This document shows, piece by piece, positions 47,869-62,037 of a DNA stretch of 64,000 nt. The DNA is from Pseudomonas sp. 6D_7.1_Bac1 (lineage in GTDB: Bacteria > Pseudomonadota > Gammaproteobacteria > Pseudomonadales > Pseudomonadaceae), in NCBI RefSeq assembly GCF_025465945.1, contig NZ_JANLNW010000020.1, positions 117,980 to 181,979 of the forward strand, read 5' to 3'. Under the pieces are notes generated by a model, which saw only the letters and a program-made list of their open reading frames with translations, ran no database searches and was not told the DNA's origin. The first letter of the stretch is position 1, and the number at the start of each line of letters is the position of its first letter. Position numbers and translations under genes: made by a program.

Positions 47869-48225
47869 TGAAATTCATCCCGCCCCTGCGGGCTTCCTTG
47901 ACGCGGTGAGTCGATTGACCGGCGACTGACCCGACATGCGCTACGGCCGAGTGGCGCGCATTATCGCGGTGCGGCTGGCTTGTAGCAAATACTGGCTCCA
48001 TTTTGTTCAGTGCGCCATGTCGTTTTTCAGCAAAAAAGCTGTCGTTTTGCCATTATCCAGTTTCTTACAGAGATATCTGCCAGCTGATTCATCGGCCAAT
48101 GAGCGAAGCGGGTCGGTTTTTTGCTGGGATTGCAGCGAACGGCGTAGTCCGATTGCTGAGGAGGTAGCTAAGCAGCGGTGTCGGCTACTACACTCGGTCA
48201 TTCTTTGATACACGGAGGTTTTGAC
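47869..48225. other. Divergent intergenic region between the polyene operon and the ParA-type gene
   Basis: 357 bp without a supportable gene. It contains the operon promoter at 47960-47988 on the minus strand and the ribosome-binding site of the ParA gene (GGAGG at 48214-48218). The open frame at 47936-48208 lacks homology and has no start signals. Confidence 0.7.
47960..47988 (-). promoter_or_regulatory. Putative sigma-70 promoter of the aryl polyene operon
   Basis: Minus strand: TTGCTA (47988-47983), 17-base spacer, GATAAT (47965-47960), about 90 bp before the first gene. It is the best promoter match in this gap. Confidence 0.5.
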
Positions 48226-48996
48226 ATGCGGCGCGTGGTGTTCAATCAGAAAGGTGGCGTGGGCAAGTCCAGTATTGCCTGCAATCTGGCGGCGGTCAGC
48301 GCCAGCGAGGGCTATCGCACCTTGCTGGTGGATCTCGATGCCCAGGCCAACTCCACTCAGTACCTGACAGGTCTGACGGGCGACGATATCCCGATGGGCA
48401 TCGCCGACTTCTTCAAGCAGACCCTGTCGTCCGGTCCGTTCTCGAAGAAAAACCAGGTTGATATCTACGAAACCCCGTTCGATAACCTGCACGTGGTCAC
48501 TGCTACGGCCGAACTGGCCGACCTGCAGCCCAAGCTTGAGGCCAAACACAAGATCAACAAGCTGCGCAAACTGCTCGACGAACTGGCCGAAGACTATGAC
48601 CGGATCTACCTCGACACCCCGCCAGCGTTGAACTTCTACGCGGTTTCGGCCTTGATTGCCGCCGATCGTGTGCTGATTCCCTTCGACTGCGACAGCTTCT
48701 CCCGGCAGGCGCTGTACGGCCTGCTGGCGGAAATCGAAGAATTGAAGGAAGACCACAACGAAGGTCTGCAAGTCGAGGGCATTGTGGTCAACCAGTTCCA
48801 GGCTCGCGCGAGCCTGCCGCAGCAGATGCTCGACGAACTGATCGCCGAGGGCCTGCCGGTGCTGCCGGTGTACCTGGGCAGCTCGGTGCGCATGCGCGAA
48901 TCCCACCAGGCCAACATGCCGCTGATCCACCTCGATCCCCGGCACAAACTGACCCAGCAGTTCGTTGATCTGCACAACCTGCTGGAAAACGCCTGA
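48226..48996 (+). CDS. ParA/MinD-family ATPase
   Basis: 256 residues from ATG 48226 with GGAGG seven bases upstream. The deviant Walker A motif KGGVGKSS is at 9-16, [14 protein letters not shown] near 38-51, and [16 protein letters not shown] near 127-142 is the Walker B region. These ATPases position cargo on the nucleoid or membrane. No ParB-like partner is adjacent. From memory P. aeruginosa has a ParA-like gene near its MFS and LysR genes, so this is probably a chromosomal conserved gene flanking the inserted polyene cluster. Confidence 0.88.
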   Translation: MRRVVFNQKGGVGKSSIACNLAAVSASEGYRTLLVDLDAQANSTQYLTGLTGDDIPMGIADFFKQTLSSGPFSKKNQVDIYETPFDNLHVVTATAELADLQPKLEAKHKINKLRKLLDELAEDYDRIYLDTPPALNFYAVSALIAADRVLIPFDCDSFSRQALYGLLAEIEELKEDHNEGLQVEGIVVNQFQARASLPQQMLDELIAEGLPVLPVYLGSSVRMRESHQANMPLIHLDPRHKLTQQFVDLHNLLENA

Positions 48997-49020
48997 TTCC
49001 TGCAGACAACACAGCACTAA

Positions 49021-49123
49021 TGTGGGAGCGAGCCTGCTCGCGATAGCGGCCTGACAGCCAACATCTACGTTCAATGTCACACCGTCATCGCGAGCAGGCG
49101 AACGTCGCCCGGCTCTTCCCACA
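49021..49123. repeat. REPIN with altered right arm
   Basis: TGTGGGAGCGAGCCTGCTCG at the left; right arm CATCGCGAGCAGGCGAACGT then CGCCCGGCTCTTCCCACA, which interrupts the usual core by a CGAACGTCGCCCGG block. Confidence 0.75.
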
Positions 49124-49152
49124 TTGGGTTCAGGGTGGCGTTGAGATCGTCG

Positions 49153-49587
49153 TCAGATCCCCTGACTGCGCAACCAGCTCATCAATTGCGGTAACGGGAA
49201 GGCTCCGCTCTGACGCGCCACTTCCCGGCCGTTCTTGAACAGTATCAAACTCGGAATCGAGCGAATCCCCAACTGCGCCGACAATTGCTGATTCGCCTCA
49301 CTGTCGAGCTTGGCCAACCGACACGTGCCCGACAGTTGCCCTGCCGCCTGCTCGAACACCGGGGCAAACGACTTGCATGGCCCGCACCAATCCGCCCACA
49401 CGTCCACCAGTAACGGCAGATCACCCTTGATCTGACTGGCGTAGTCACCTTGCTTCAATTCAAAGGGCTTGTTCAGCAGGACTTCGGCTTTGCAGCGGCC
49501 GCATTTGGGGTGATCGCCCAGGCGCTCGACGGGGATGCGGTTGAGGCCGTTGCAGTGGGGGCAGGGGATGAGCAGTGGGTCAGTCAT
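49153..49587 (-). CDS. trxC: Thioredoxin 2 (TrxC)
   Basis: Cytoplasmic zinc-binding thioredoxin, 144 residues. The N-terminal zinc module has Cys9, Cys12, Cys29 and Cys32 (CPHC, CGRC); the redox site is WCGPC with Cys68 and Cys71. SIPSLILFKNG near 112-122 holds the cis-proline. Reduces oxidised proteins, often induced by oxidative stress. Sits alone between a REPIN and the HigBA module. Confidence 0.96.
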   Translation of the reverse strand: MTDPLLIPCPHCNGLNRIPVERLGDHPKCGRCKAEVLLNKPFELKQGDYASQIKGDLPLLVDVWADWCGPCKSFAPVFEQAAGQLSGTCRLAKLDSEANQQLSAQLGIRSIPSLILFKNGREVARQSGAFPLPQLMSWLRSQGI

Positions 49588-49714
49588 GGAGGTGGTCCGG
49601 ATTAAGAGGCGATACCCCTTATTTGGAGACGTCTGCTCACATTTTCAATCGGGCATTGTGGCTGCTCGAATCTAGGCTGAGGGAATGCCGGCTGCACCGC
49701 TGGTCTGCTCGGTG

Positions 49715-49733
49715 ATATCGCAATTTGCGATAT
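49715..49733. promoter_or_regulatory. HigA-type operator palindrome
   Basis: ATATCGCAA-T-TTGCGATAT is a perfect 9-1-9 inverted repeat about 50 bp upstream of higB. A related half-site, GTGCGATA, occurs near 49766, before the AAGGAG site. It fits an autorepressor site for the HTH antitoxin; the TTGCGA arm could also serve as a -35 element. Confidence 0.65.
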
Positions 49734-49783
49734 TCACGATCTATGTTTAACTCATCCATAGCAAAGTGCGATAAGGAGATTGC

Positions 49784-50080
49784 ATGCATGTGCTCACCGA
49801 AAAGCGAATCTGGGAAGCCAAGGAAAAGTGGCCACGATCAGCGAGTTCGCTGGATCAATGGTATCGGTTGATCAAGCGCAACAACCCTGGTGACTTTGCA
49901 GAAATGAAATCGATGTTTCCTGCGCTCGATAAGGTAGGCCCGTTTCATGTGTTCGATATCGGCGGCAACAAGTTACGGTTGATAGCCGTTGTCCGGTATC
50001 GGCCTCAACGGCTGTACATCAAACATGTGTTGGACCATCACGAGTACGACAGGGGCAAATGGAAGGAGGAAAGAGGATGA
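49784..50080 (+). CDS. higB: HigB-type mRNA interferase toxin
   Basis: 98 residues of the RelE superfamily. Segments VGPFHVFDIGGNKLRLIAVV and QRLYIKHVLDHHEYDRGKWK match the HigB family, whose basic and aromatic C-terminal residues cut mRNA at the ribosome. ATG 49784 has AAGGAG five bases upstream; ATG 49788 is not in frame. Toxin first, antitoxin second, overlapping as ATGA, is the HigBA order. Confidence 0.9.
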   Translation: MHVLTEKRIWEAKEKWPRSASSLDQWYRLIKRNNPGDFAEMKSMFPALDKVGPFHVFDIGGNKLRLIAVVRYRPQRLYIKHVLDHHEYDRGKWKEERG

Positions 50081-50478
50081 GTGTTCTGATCAAGCAGGTT
50101 GCCGAGCACTGGCAATTCGTATCGCCGTTGCTGCGAAAACCAAAGACTGAAAACGACTATGACGTGTTGGCCCAGGCGCTCGACGAATTGCTGGAGCTGG
50201 TGGGCGAAGATGAGTCGCATCCGCTCATGAGCCTGGTGGACATCATCGGCGAGTGGATCGAGGCCTGGGACCATGAGCATCGTCCGATGCCCAAGGCCAG
50301 CGGCGTTGATGTACTTCGTTACATGATGCGCGAGCATGGTCTAAGCCAGAGCGACCTGCCGGGTGTGGGCGCGCAATCGGTAGTTTCGGAGGTGTTGAGC
50401 GGAAAGCGCCAGCTTAACGTGCGGCAGATCCGCTGGTTGGCCAAGCGCTTTGGCGTGTCGGTGGAAACCTTTATTTGA
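50077..50478 (+). CDS. higA: HigA-type antitoxin with helix-turn-helix
   Basis: 133 residues from ATG 50077, overlapping the toxin stop by four bases. The N-terminal half is helical and acidic. The C-terminal half has an Xre-type HTH (about 85-133): MREHGLSQSDLPGVGAQSVV and RQIRWLAKRFGVSVETF. It probably neutralises HigB and represses through the palindrome upstream. The start at 50059 would add six residues but lacks the overlap. Confidence 0.9.
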   Translation: MSVLIKQVAEHWQFVSPLLRKPKTENDYDVLAQALDELLELVGEDESHPLMSLVDIIGEWIEAWDHEHRPMPKASGVDVLRYMMREHGLSQSDLPGVGAQSVVSEVLSGKRQLNVRQIRWLAKRFGVSVETFI

Positions 50479-50484
50479 CCGGCC

Positions 50485-55354
<4,870 letters not shown>

Positions 55355-55388
55355 AGAGACCGATCGAAAACGTAACGAAAAAGGGAGT

Positions 55389-57131
55389 TTAGAGGAACAA
55401 CCCGGGGCCTGGGCGACTTCCTTCGGGGAATCTGACGCCCACTTTGGCAATCTTGTTCCCATCCATGACCGCGACCGTCCAAATGGTGTTGTTCCATTCC
55501 ACCTGGTCACCGACCACCGGAGCACCGCCCACTTTCTGGGTAATGAAGCGACCCAGCGGCATGTCCGGATCGACGCCTTCAAGTTGCAGCCCGTACAGCG
55601 CTGAAACCGCGCCCAGCTGGGCGTCGCCTTCCAGAACGAAGTCGCCGAAGAAGCGCAAATCGAGGCCGCGTTGCGGTGCCTGGCTGAAGAGTTTTCCGAG
55701 CGCTGGCAGGTTGTGTTCATGGCCGATAACACACAGCAAATCGCCGACTTCGAGCACTGTACTACCCGACGGGTGGAGCAGTTGCTGGCCGCGGAACAGC
55801 GCCGCGATACGCGTGCCTTCGGGCATTTTCAGCTCGCGAAGGGCCGCGCCGATGCACCATTTTTCCGCGCCAAGACGATAAACGAACAGCTCCCACTCAC
55901 TGGTGACGTGCACTTCGAGGGCGGCCCGGGAGATCGGCGCGGGCTCCGGCGGGACCATCACCTTCAGCAGTTTGGCGACCCACGGCAGGCTGGTGCCCTG
56001 CACCAGCAGCGACACCAGCACGATGAAGAATGCGAGATTGAAGTACAGCTGAGCGTTGGGCAGGCCGGCCATCAACGGGAACACCGCCAGAATGATCGGT
56101 ACCGCGCCGCGCAGACCTACCCAGGAAATAAATGCCTTCTCGCGGCCATGGAAGGCCTTGAACGGCAGCAGGCCGACCATCACCGACAGCGGCCGCGCAA
56201 ACAGAATCATCCACAACGCCAGGCCGAGGGCGGGCAGGGCAATGGGTAGCAAGTCGTGGGGTGTCACCAGCAGCCCCAGCACCAGGAACATGCCGATCTG
56301 CGCGAGCCAGGCCATGCCGTCGAGCATGTGCAGAATGCCGTGGCGGCTGCGCACCGGGCGGTTGCCGATCACCAGGCCGCACAGGTACACCGCGAGAAAT
56401 CCGCTGCCGTGCAAGGCGTTGGTCAGGGCGAACACCACCAGGCCGCCAGCGATTACCAGAATCGGATACAGGCCGGCGGCCAGGTGGATTCGATTGACCA
56501 TTTGCAGCATCAGCCAGCCACCGCACAAGCCGACGATAGCGCCGATACCGAATTGAAGAATCAAGTGGGTGACCAGGCTCCACTCCAGGCCGGTCTGGCC
56601 GCTGGCGAGCATGTCGATCAGGGTGACGGTGAGAAACACCGCCATCGGGTCGTTACTGCCGGATTCGATTTCCAGGCTGGCAGTTACCCGCTCGTTCAGG
56701 CCTTTGCCGCCCAGCAGCGAGAACACAGCCGCGGCGTCCGTGGAGCCAACGATGGCGCCAATCAGCAGGCCCTGGATCAGGTTCAGGTTGAACAGCCAGG
56801 CGGCGGCCATGCCGGTCAGCCCGGTGGTGATCAGCACCCCGACCGTGGCCAGCGACAGCGCTGGCCATAACGCCACGCGGAAACTCGCGACCCGGGTGCG
56901 CAACCCGCCGTCGAGCAGGATGACAGCCAGGGCGAGGTTGCCGACCAGATAAGCGGTGGGGTAGTTATCGAAGATGATGCCGCCGCCGTCGACACCGGCG
57001 GCCATGCCCACGGCCAGGATGATCACCAGAATCGGGATCCCTAGGCGCGACGAAAGTGAGCTCACCAGAATGCTCGCACCTACCAGCAACGCGCCGATCA
57101 AGAACAGGCTGTTGATGGTCGTCGCATTCAA
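55389..57131 (-). CDS. K+/H+ antiporter (CvrA/NhaP2 type)
   Basis: CPA1-family antiporter of 580 residues, starting at TTG 57131 ([18 protein letters not shown]) because GGAG lies eight bases upstream. Twelve or so membrane segments lie at about 1-395, including the ion-site region [16 protein letters not shown] and [18 protein letters not shown] cytoplasmic TrkA-C domain (about 400-480) and a CorC/HlyC-type C-terminal domain follow, giving ligand control. It sits beside mscK, also an osmotic-stress function, but 34 bp separates them. Confidence 0.9.
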   Translation of the reverse strand: MNATTINSLFLIGALLVGASILVSSLSSRLGIPILVIILAVGMAAGVDGGGIIFDNYPTAYLVGNLALAVILLDGGLRTRVASFRVALWPALSLATVGVLITTGLTGMAAAWLFNLNLIQGLLIGAIVGSTDAAAVFSLLGGKGLNERVTASLEIESGSNDPMAVFLTVTLIDMLASGQTGLEWSLVTHLILQFGIGAIVGLCGGWLMLQMVNRIHLAAGLYPILVIAGGLVVFALTNALHGSGFLAVYLCGLVIGNRPVRSRHGILHMLDGMAWLAQIGMFLVLGLLVTPHDLLPIALPALGLALWMILFARPLSVMVGLLPFKAFHGREKAFISWVGLRGAVPIILAVFPLMAGLPNAQLYFNLAFFIVLVSLLVQGTSLPWVAKLLKVMVPPEPAPISRAALEVHVTSEWELFVYRLGAEKWCIGAALRELKMPEGTRIAALFRGQQLLHPSGSTVLEVGDLLCVIGHEHNLPALGKLFSQAPQRGLDLRFFGDFVLEGDAQLGAVSALYGLQLEGVDPDMPLGRFITQKVGGAPVVGDQVEWNNTIWTVAVMDGNKIAKVGVRFPEGSRPGPGLFL

Positions 57132-57275
57132 TGGCAGTACTCCGGAAAGCTTAAAGACGGGCGCAAACTGACCATGCAGTCTGCGTGCCAGCGATTCTAA
57201 CCTGTTGAAATGTGATGCTGTCAAAAAGCTTTTGAATGCGCTCGACACCCCCCGCTCGAACCGTGCGAAGTCATC

Positions 57276-57404
57276 GTGGCGAGGGAGCTTGCTCCCGCTG
57301 GGTCGCGCAGCGGCCCCAAAACGGACGCTGCGGTCTTTCGAACAAATCGCACCAGCAGTTTTGCGGCTACTTCGTAGCCGAGCGGGGGCAAGCCCCCTCG
57401 CCAC
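57276..57404. repeat. REPIN of the GTGGCGAGGG...TTGCTCCCGC type
   Basis: GTGGCGAGGGAGCTTGCTCC at the left and GCGGGGGCAAGCCCCCTCGC at the right, inverted, in the gap between the antiporter and chemoreceptor genes. The rest of that 289-bp gap has no gene. Confidence 0.8.
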
Positions 57405-57420
57405 AGGATAGTGGTCGCCG

Positions 57421-59046
57421 TTAAAGGCTAAACCGCCCAACCATATTGTTCAGGTCCAGCGCCAGGCGCGACAGTTCGTTGCTGGCGGCGCTGGTCTGGT
57501 TGGCGCCGGTGGCCGATTGCACCGACAAGTCGCGAATGTTCACCAGGTTGCGGTCGACTTCGCGGGCCACTTGCGCCTGCTCTTCGGCGGCGCTGGCGAT
57601 CACCAGGTTGCGCTCGTTGATTTCGACGATGGCGCTGTTGATGGTGTCCAGCGACATACCGGCGCCACGGGCGATGTTCAGGGTCGATTCTGCGCGTTCG
57701 GTGCTGTTGCGCATCGAGTCGACGGCGTGTTCGGTGCCGCTCTGGATGCTGCCGATCATGCGTTCGATTTCGCTGGTCGATTGCTGCGTGCGATGAGCCA
57801 GGGCGCGAACTTCGTCGGCCACCACGGCAAAACCACGGCCGGCTTCACCGGCACGAGCGGCCTCGATGGCGGCGTTCAATGCCAGCAGGTTGGTCTGATC
57901 GGCCAGGCCGCGAATCACGTCCAGCACCTTGCCGATGTCTCGCGATTCGTTAGCCAGGTCGCCGATCAGGGTGGCGGTGCTCTGCACATCCGCACTCATG
58001 CGTTCGATGGCGCTGACGGTTTCCTGCACCAGGTCGCGGCCGTCGCCGGCAGAGGTGGTGGCGTTTTTCGAGGCTTCGGAAGTGCTGACCGCATTGCGCG
58101 CAACTTCTTCCACGGCGCTGGTCATTTCGTTGACGGCGGTCGCGGCCTGTTCGATTTCGTTGTTCTGCTGGGTCAGGCCACGGGCGCTTTCGTCGGTGAC
58201 GCTGTTCAGTTCTTCAGCGGCAGAGGCCAACTGAGTCGCGGAGCCGGAAATGCGTTGCAGGGTGTCGCGCAGTTTTTCCTGCATCTTCGACATGGCCAGC
58301 AACAGGCGACCGGCTTCGTCGGTGCCGTCCACAGTGATCGGGCGGGTCAGGTTGCCTTCGGCGATTTCTTCAGCGGCGCTCAGCGCTTTGGCGATTGGCT
58401 GGGTGATGCTGTTGGTCAGCAGCCAGGCAAACAGAAGGGTCAAGCCCGTAGCGATCACCAGCAAGGTCACCACCAGGTCGAAGGCCGAGGAGTACTGGTC
58501 GGCGGCTTTCTGGTTGAAGTCGGCGGCTTGATCATTGTTGATCTGCATCAGCCGGTTGAGCACGGTGTTCACTGCCTCGGAGTTGGTCAGCAGTTCGGTG
58601 TTGAGCAGCGTGCGCAATTCATCGACCTGATTGTTGCGCGACAGGCTCTTCATGCGGTCTTCCAGCTGACGGTACTGCCCCAGCAGTTGCACGTACTCAT
58701 CGTAGGCCGCACGTTCCTGCGGGCTGCTGATGACTTTTTCGTAATCGGACTGGGCCGCGCGAATCTGCTGGCTGCGTTGATCGAACAGCGCGAGGGTCTT
58801 CTGCTGCACATCCGGTTCGCGGTTGGTCAGCAAGCGGTACGACAGCACCCGCTGGCGCAGGGCGATCTGGGTGAACTCATCCAGCGCCTTGATGCTCGGC
58901 ACGCTGTTCTGAACGATGTCTTCACCGGCATTGCGAATCTTGCTCATCTGGTTCAAGGCGAACACACCCAGAATCAACATCAGCGCGCCAATCAGGGCGA
59001 AGCCTGTGAACGCCCGAGGGGCGATATTCATATTACGAAGGGACAT
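57421..59046 (-). CDS. Methyl-accepting chemotaxis protein (4HB sensor)
   Basis: 541 residues from ATG 59046. Two membrane helices, about 10-32 and 190-212, flank a helical periplasmic sensor of about 155 residues (four-helix-bundle TarH type; [20 protein letters not shown]). Then HAMP (about 215-270), and a long signalling hairpin with the tip [19 protein letters not shown]. The C-terminus lacks a CheR pentapeptide. Ligand unknown. Confidence 0.92.
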   Translation of the reverse strand: MSLRNMNIAPRAFTGFALIGALMLILGVFALNQMSKIRNAGEDIVQNSVPSIKALDEFTQIALRQRVLSYRLLTNREPDVQQKTLALFDQRSQQIRAAQSDYEKVISSPQERAAYDEYVQLLGQYRQLEDRMKSLSRNNQVDELRTLLNTELLTNSEAVNTVLNRLMQINNDQAADFNQKAADQYSSAFDLVVTLLVIATGLTLLFAWLLTNSITQPIAKALSAAEEIAEGNLTRPITVDGTDEAGRLLLAMSKMQEKLRDTLQRISGSATQLASAAEELNSVTDESARGLTQQNNEIEQAATAVNEMTSAVEEVARNAVSTSEASKNATTSAGDGRDLVQETVSAIERMSADVQSTATLIGDLANESRDIGKVLDVIRGLADQTNLLALNAAIEAARAGEAGRGFAVVADEVRALAHRTQQSTSEIERMIGSIQSGTEHAVDSMRNSTERAESTLNIARGAGMSLDTINSAIVEINERNLVIASAAEEQAQVAREVDRNLVNIRDLSVQSATGANQTSAASNELSRLALDLNNMVGRFSL

Positions 59047-59320
59047 GGTGTTCACCAAAAAGCGCGCATTGGCACAAGGTTTGAGACGGGTATGCATGAC
59101 TTATCGGTCATACGACTAAAGTCTTGAGCGGCTGTGCGCTTTTGCCGCAGTCCGGTCGCACTGACGAGCTGTCAGGAACCAGATCGGACAATCGCAGTCT
59201 TTAAAACTCGCAAGCAAGGTCGCCGCCAGGTAAATCAAGGCTCTACGCCCGAATATCCCTGGCGCCTGTGGTGACTTTTCTTTATCGTACGCGCCCTTTG
59301 AAAATGCTCGGAAAATCAAA
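59047..59320. other. Intergenic region between chemoreceptor and zapA operon
   Basis: 274 bp, no gene seen. It should hold divergent promoters for both sides; no strong consensus match was found. Confidence 0.6.
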
Positions 59321-59551
59321 ATGTTGGAAGCATCCCTAAGCCAATTGGAACAGCTGGTCAGCGACCTGGTGCAACACAATCAGGAACTGCTCGGCACAAA
59401 CGCAACACTGAGTGCAGAACTGGCCCAGGCCAAGGATGAAAACGAAAGCCTGCAGCTGAGCCTGATGGAGCAGGAAGAGAAGCAGGGCGCCACGGTCGCG
59501 CGCATTCAAGCGTTGGTTGAGCGCGTGAGCGCAGGTCCTGTGAACGCATGA
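59321..59551 (+). CDS. TIGR02449-type coiled-coil protein
   Basis: 76 residues, one continuous heptad-rich helix (LSQLEQLVSDLVQHNQELLG, LAQAKDENESLQLSLMEQEE). Matches the small protein that precedes zapA in gammaproteobacteria and is like ZapB. Overlaps zapA by four bases (ATGA), so it is co-translated and probably acts in division. Confidence 0.88.
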   Translation: MLEASLSQLEQLVSDLVQHNQELLGTNATLSAELAQAKDENESLQLSLMEQEEKQGATVARIQALVERVSAGPVNA

Positions 59552-59850
59552 GACACGGTGCCGACGGGATAAAAGTCGTCTCGATTCTCGGGGAAGACTA
59601 TTCGATCAAGGCGCCGGCCGGGGAAGAGCAGACCCTGCTGGACGCCGCGTTAATGTTGAAAGCGGTGCTGGCTGAGACCAAAAAGAAATACCCGACCCTG
59701 ATCGGGGACAAACTGTTGGTGCTGACGGCTATGAACCTGTGTTCGCAGCAGCTCGAATTGAAAAAGCGCCACCAGCAGGAACTTGACCGTTACCAAGAGC
59801 AAGTCAGCGCCACGGTTGAAGTGATTTCGAAGACGATCAATCAGGCCTGA
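59548..59850 (+). CDS. zapA: Cell division protein ZapA
   Basis: 100 residues. N-terminal globular part (VSILGEDYSIKAPAGEEQTL) followed by a long C-terminal helix (YPTLIGDKLLVLTAMNLCSQ, HQQELDRYQEQVSATVEVIS). Crosslinks FtsZ filaments into bundles at the Z-ring. In many gammaproteobacteria 6S RNA and a folate cyclo-ligase gene follow it; neither is here. Confidence 0.94.
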   Translation: MRHGADGIKVVSILGEDYSIKAPAGEEQTLLDAALMLKAVLAETKKKYPTLIGDKLLVLTAMNLCSQQLELKKRHQQELDRYQEQVSATVEVISKTINQA

Positions 59851-59889
59851 TAGGCCTGCGCACAACCAAAGAGTGGATTGTCGGATTTG

Positions 59890-59899
59890 TTGTATACAA
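59890..59899. promoter_or_regulatory. Palindrome TTGTATACAA upstream of the second chemoreceptor
   Basis: Perfect 10-bp palindrome about 50 bp before the start at 59951. It is like operators of GntR/FadR-family repressors; the regulator is not in the window. Confidence 0.4.
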
Positions 59900-59950
59900 T
59901 CGGCATGGCTGTTGCAGTAGTTTCGCCTCTTACTCTTTGGGGGGTGTTTC

Positions 59951-61888
59951 ATGCAGTTCTGGCGACGCAGTATTCAATGGCAGTTGATCCTGAGTATGGG
60001 CACCGCCCTGCTGGTCAGTATTCTGATCGTGGTCGGCATCTATACCCTGGTGGTCAACCGCCTTGCCCAGAGCTATCTGATCGAGCAAGCACTGCCGTCG
60101 AGCATCGAAGCGATGCGCAACGACATCGAACGGATTCTGGTCCAGCCGCTCACCGCGGCCAAGGACATCGCCAGCAACAGCATGGTGCGCCAGTGGTTGG
60201 CCGAGGGTGAAAACAGTGCCCAGGCCAACGGCTTCGTCAGCTACCTGGAAGGCATCCGCGCCGAGCACAACGCCTTTACCGCGCTGATCGCAGGCACAGA
60301 GTCGGGCCACTACTACACCGAAAAAGGTCTTGATCGGACACTCAGCCGATCCAACCCTCGTGACGCCTGGTTCTATTCCTTCCTCGACAGCAATCAGCCG
60401 CGCACCCTCAATATCGACAAAGACACGGCTACCGGCGAATTGGCCCTGTTCATCGACCTTAAGGTTTCGCAGGGCGGCAAAGTGGTGGGCATTGCCGGGC
60501 TGGGCCTGAGCATGAAAGAGCTGTCAGAGCTGATTCACAACTTCAGCTTCGGTGCACGCGGCAAGGTCTATCTGGTGCGTTCCGACGGTTTGATCCAGGT
60601 TCATCCCGAGGCCGAGTTCAGCAACAAACGCCAGTTGGCCGAGCAGATCGGCGGCCCTGCGGCGCAAGCGGTGATGGGTCATCAAGGCCTGACCAGCAGC
60701 GGTTTTGTGCGCAATGGCGAAGACTACCTGGCCCTGAGCCTGCCATTGCGCGATCTGGGCTGGACCCTGGTGGCGGAAGTGCCGCAATCGCAGATTTACG
60801 CCGAGGCCCGACACGCAATGTGGGTGACCAGCGCCATTGGTCTGGGTGTTGCTCTGGTGTGCCTGTTATTGGTGGTGTTGCTGGCTCGCGGGCTGGTGCG
60901 GCCGATCCGTCAGGTAACAGTTGCATTGGTAGCGATTGGTAGCGGTGGTGGTGATTTGACTCAAAGGTTAGATTCCAGCCGCGCTGATGAGCTGGGTGAC
61001 CTGGCTCGAGGCTTCAACCGTTTCCTTGAAAATCAACGCAACATGATCGGCGAAGTGCTGGCCACCAGCGAGCGTTTACGCACCGCAGTCGGGCAGGTCG
61101 CGCGGGTGGTGGAGAACACCGCCGAGCGTTCCGGTCGACAGCAGGAAATGACCGACATGGTCGCCACCGCCGTGCACGAGATGGGCCTGACCGTGCAGGA
61201 AATCGCGCAGAACGCCGGCAACGCGGCAGTCGCCTCGCAGACCGCTCGCGATGAAGCGCTACAGGCGCGTGAAGTGGTCGGCGGCTCTATCCGCCATATC
61301 GAAAGCATGTCCGACGAAATCGGCATCGCTGCCAGCGCCGTGAGTGAATTGGCGACTCAGGTAGCGTCCATCGATCAGGTGCTGGCGGTGATTCGCGGGA
61401 TCTCCGAGCAGACCAACTTGCTGGCGTTGAACGCAGCGATTGAAGCTGCTCGGGCCGGAGACATGGGCCGAGGCTTTGCGGTGGTGGCGGATGAAGTACG
61501 GACGTTGGCGCGGCGTACGCAATCGTCCACCGATGAAATCCAGCAGATGATCGGCAACCTCAAGCAGGGCGCGGAAAACGCCGTGTCGTCGATGCACTCA
61601 GGGCAGGCGGCAACCGGCACAGGCGTTGAGTCGAGCCAGCGCACCGGAGCCTCGTTGACGGCGATTACCGGACAGGTCGAACGCATCAGCGACATGAACC
61701 ATCAAGTGGCGACTGCCACCGAAGAGCAGTCGGCGGTGACCGAAGAGATCAACCGCAACGTGCAGGGGATTTCCGACCTGGCGAGGGCCACGGCTGGGGA
61801 AGTCAGGGCATGTCGTGAGGATTGCCAGACGTTGCAGCGCTTGGCCGATGATTTGGCGCGGCAGATGGGTGGGTTCAAGTTGAGTTGA
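59951..61888 (+). CDS. Methyl-accepting chemotaxis protein (dCache sensor)
   Basis: 645 residues. Membrane helix 1 is at about 12-33 and helix 2 at about 288-310, flanking a periplasmic double-Cache sensor of about 255 residues ([11 protein letters not shown] and [19 protein letters not shown] are typical). HAMP at about 315-370 and signalling domain with the tip [22 protein letters not shown] 59951 follows GGGGGGTGTTTC. The ligand may be an organic or amino acid but cannot be told. Confidence 0.92.
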   Translation: MQFWRRSIQWQLILSMGTALLVSILIVVGIYTLVVNRLAQSYLIEQALPSSIEAMRNDIERILVQPLTAAKDIASNSMVRQWLAEGENSAQANGFVSYLEGIRAEHNAFTALIAGTESGHYYTEKGLDRTLSRSNPRDAWFYSFLDSNQPRTLNIDKDTATGELALFIDLKVSQGGKVVGIAGLGLSMKELSELIHNFSFGARGKVYLVRSDGLIQVHPEAEFSNKRQLAEQIGGPAAQAVMGHQGLTSSGFVRNGEDYLALSLPLRDLGWTLVAEVPQSQIYAEARHAMWVTSAIGLGVALVCLLLVVLLARGLVRPIRQVTVALVAIGSGGGDLTQRLDSSRADELGDLARGFNRFLENQRNMIGEVLATSERLRTAVGQVARVVENTAERSGRQQEMTDMVATAVHEMGLTVQEIAQNAGNAAVASQTARDEALQAREVVGGSIRHIESMSDEIGIAASAVSELATQVASIDQVLAVIRGISEQTNLLALNAAIEAARAGDMGRGFAVVADEVRTLARRTQSSTDEIQQMIGNLKQGAENAVSSMHSGQAATGTGVESSQRTGASLTAITGQVERISDMNHQVATATEEQSAVTEEINRNVQGISDLARATAGEVRACREDCQTLQRLADDLARQMGGFKLS

Positions 61889-61910
61889 AAGTTGCGTTGC
61901 TTGTACCGAC

Positions 61911-62010
61911 GCCATCGCGAGCAGGCTCGCTCCCACAATGGTCCGCGTTTAACCAGACAACGCGTTCAAATGTGGGAGCGAGCCTGCTCCGGGCGGCGAT
62001 CCGACGATTG
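61911..62010. repeat. REPIN with outward arms, one mosaic
   Basis: CCATCGCGAGCAGGCTCGCT then CCCACA at the left, and TGTGGGAGCGAGCCTGCTCC then GGGCGGCGATCCGACGATT at the right. The right arm has the same CGGGCGGCG-TCCGACGAT block as the REPIN at 28399. Confidence 0.7.
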
Positions 62011-62037
62011 GTTTTTGGCCATGTCACAAGGCGTTGG

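Noticed and set aside
47936..48208. 90-residue frame in the polyene-ParA gap
   Set aside because: No homology or ribosome-binding site, covers the promoter region and ends inside the ParA leader.
57517..59127. 536-residue plus-strand frame
   Set aside because: Antisense of the chemoreceptor gene; chemoreceptors often give such shadows.
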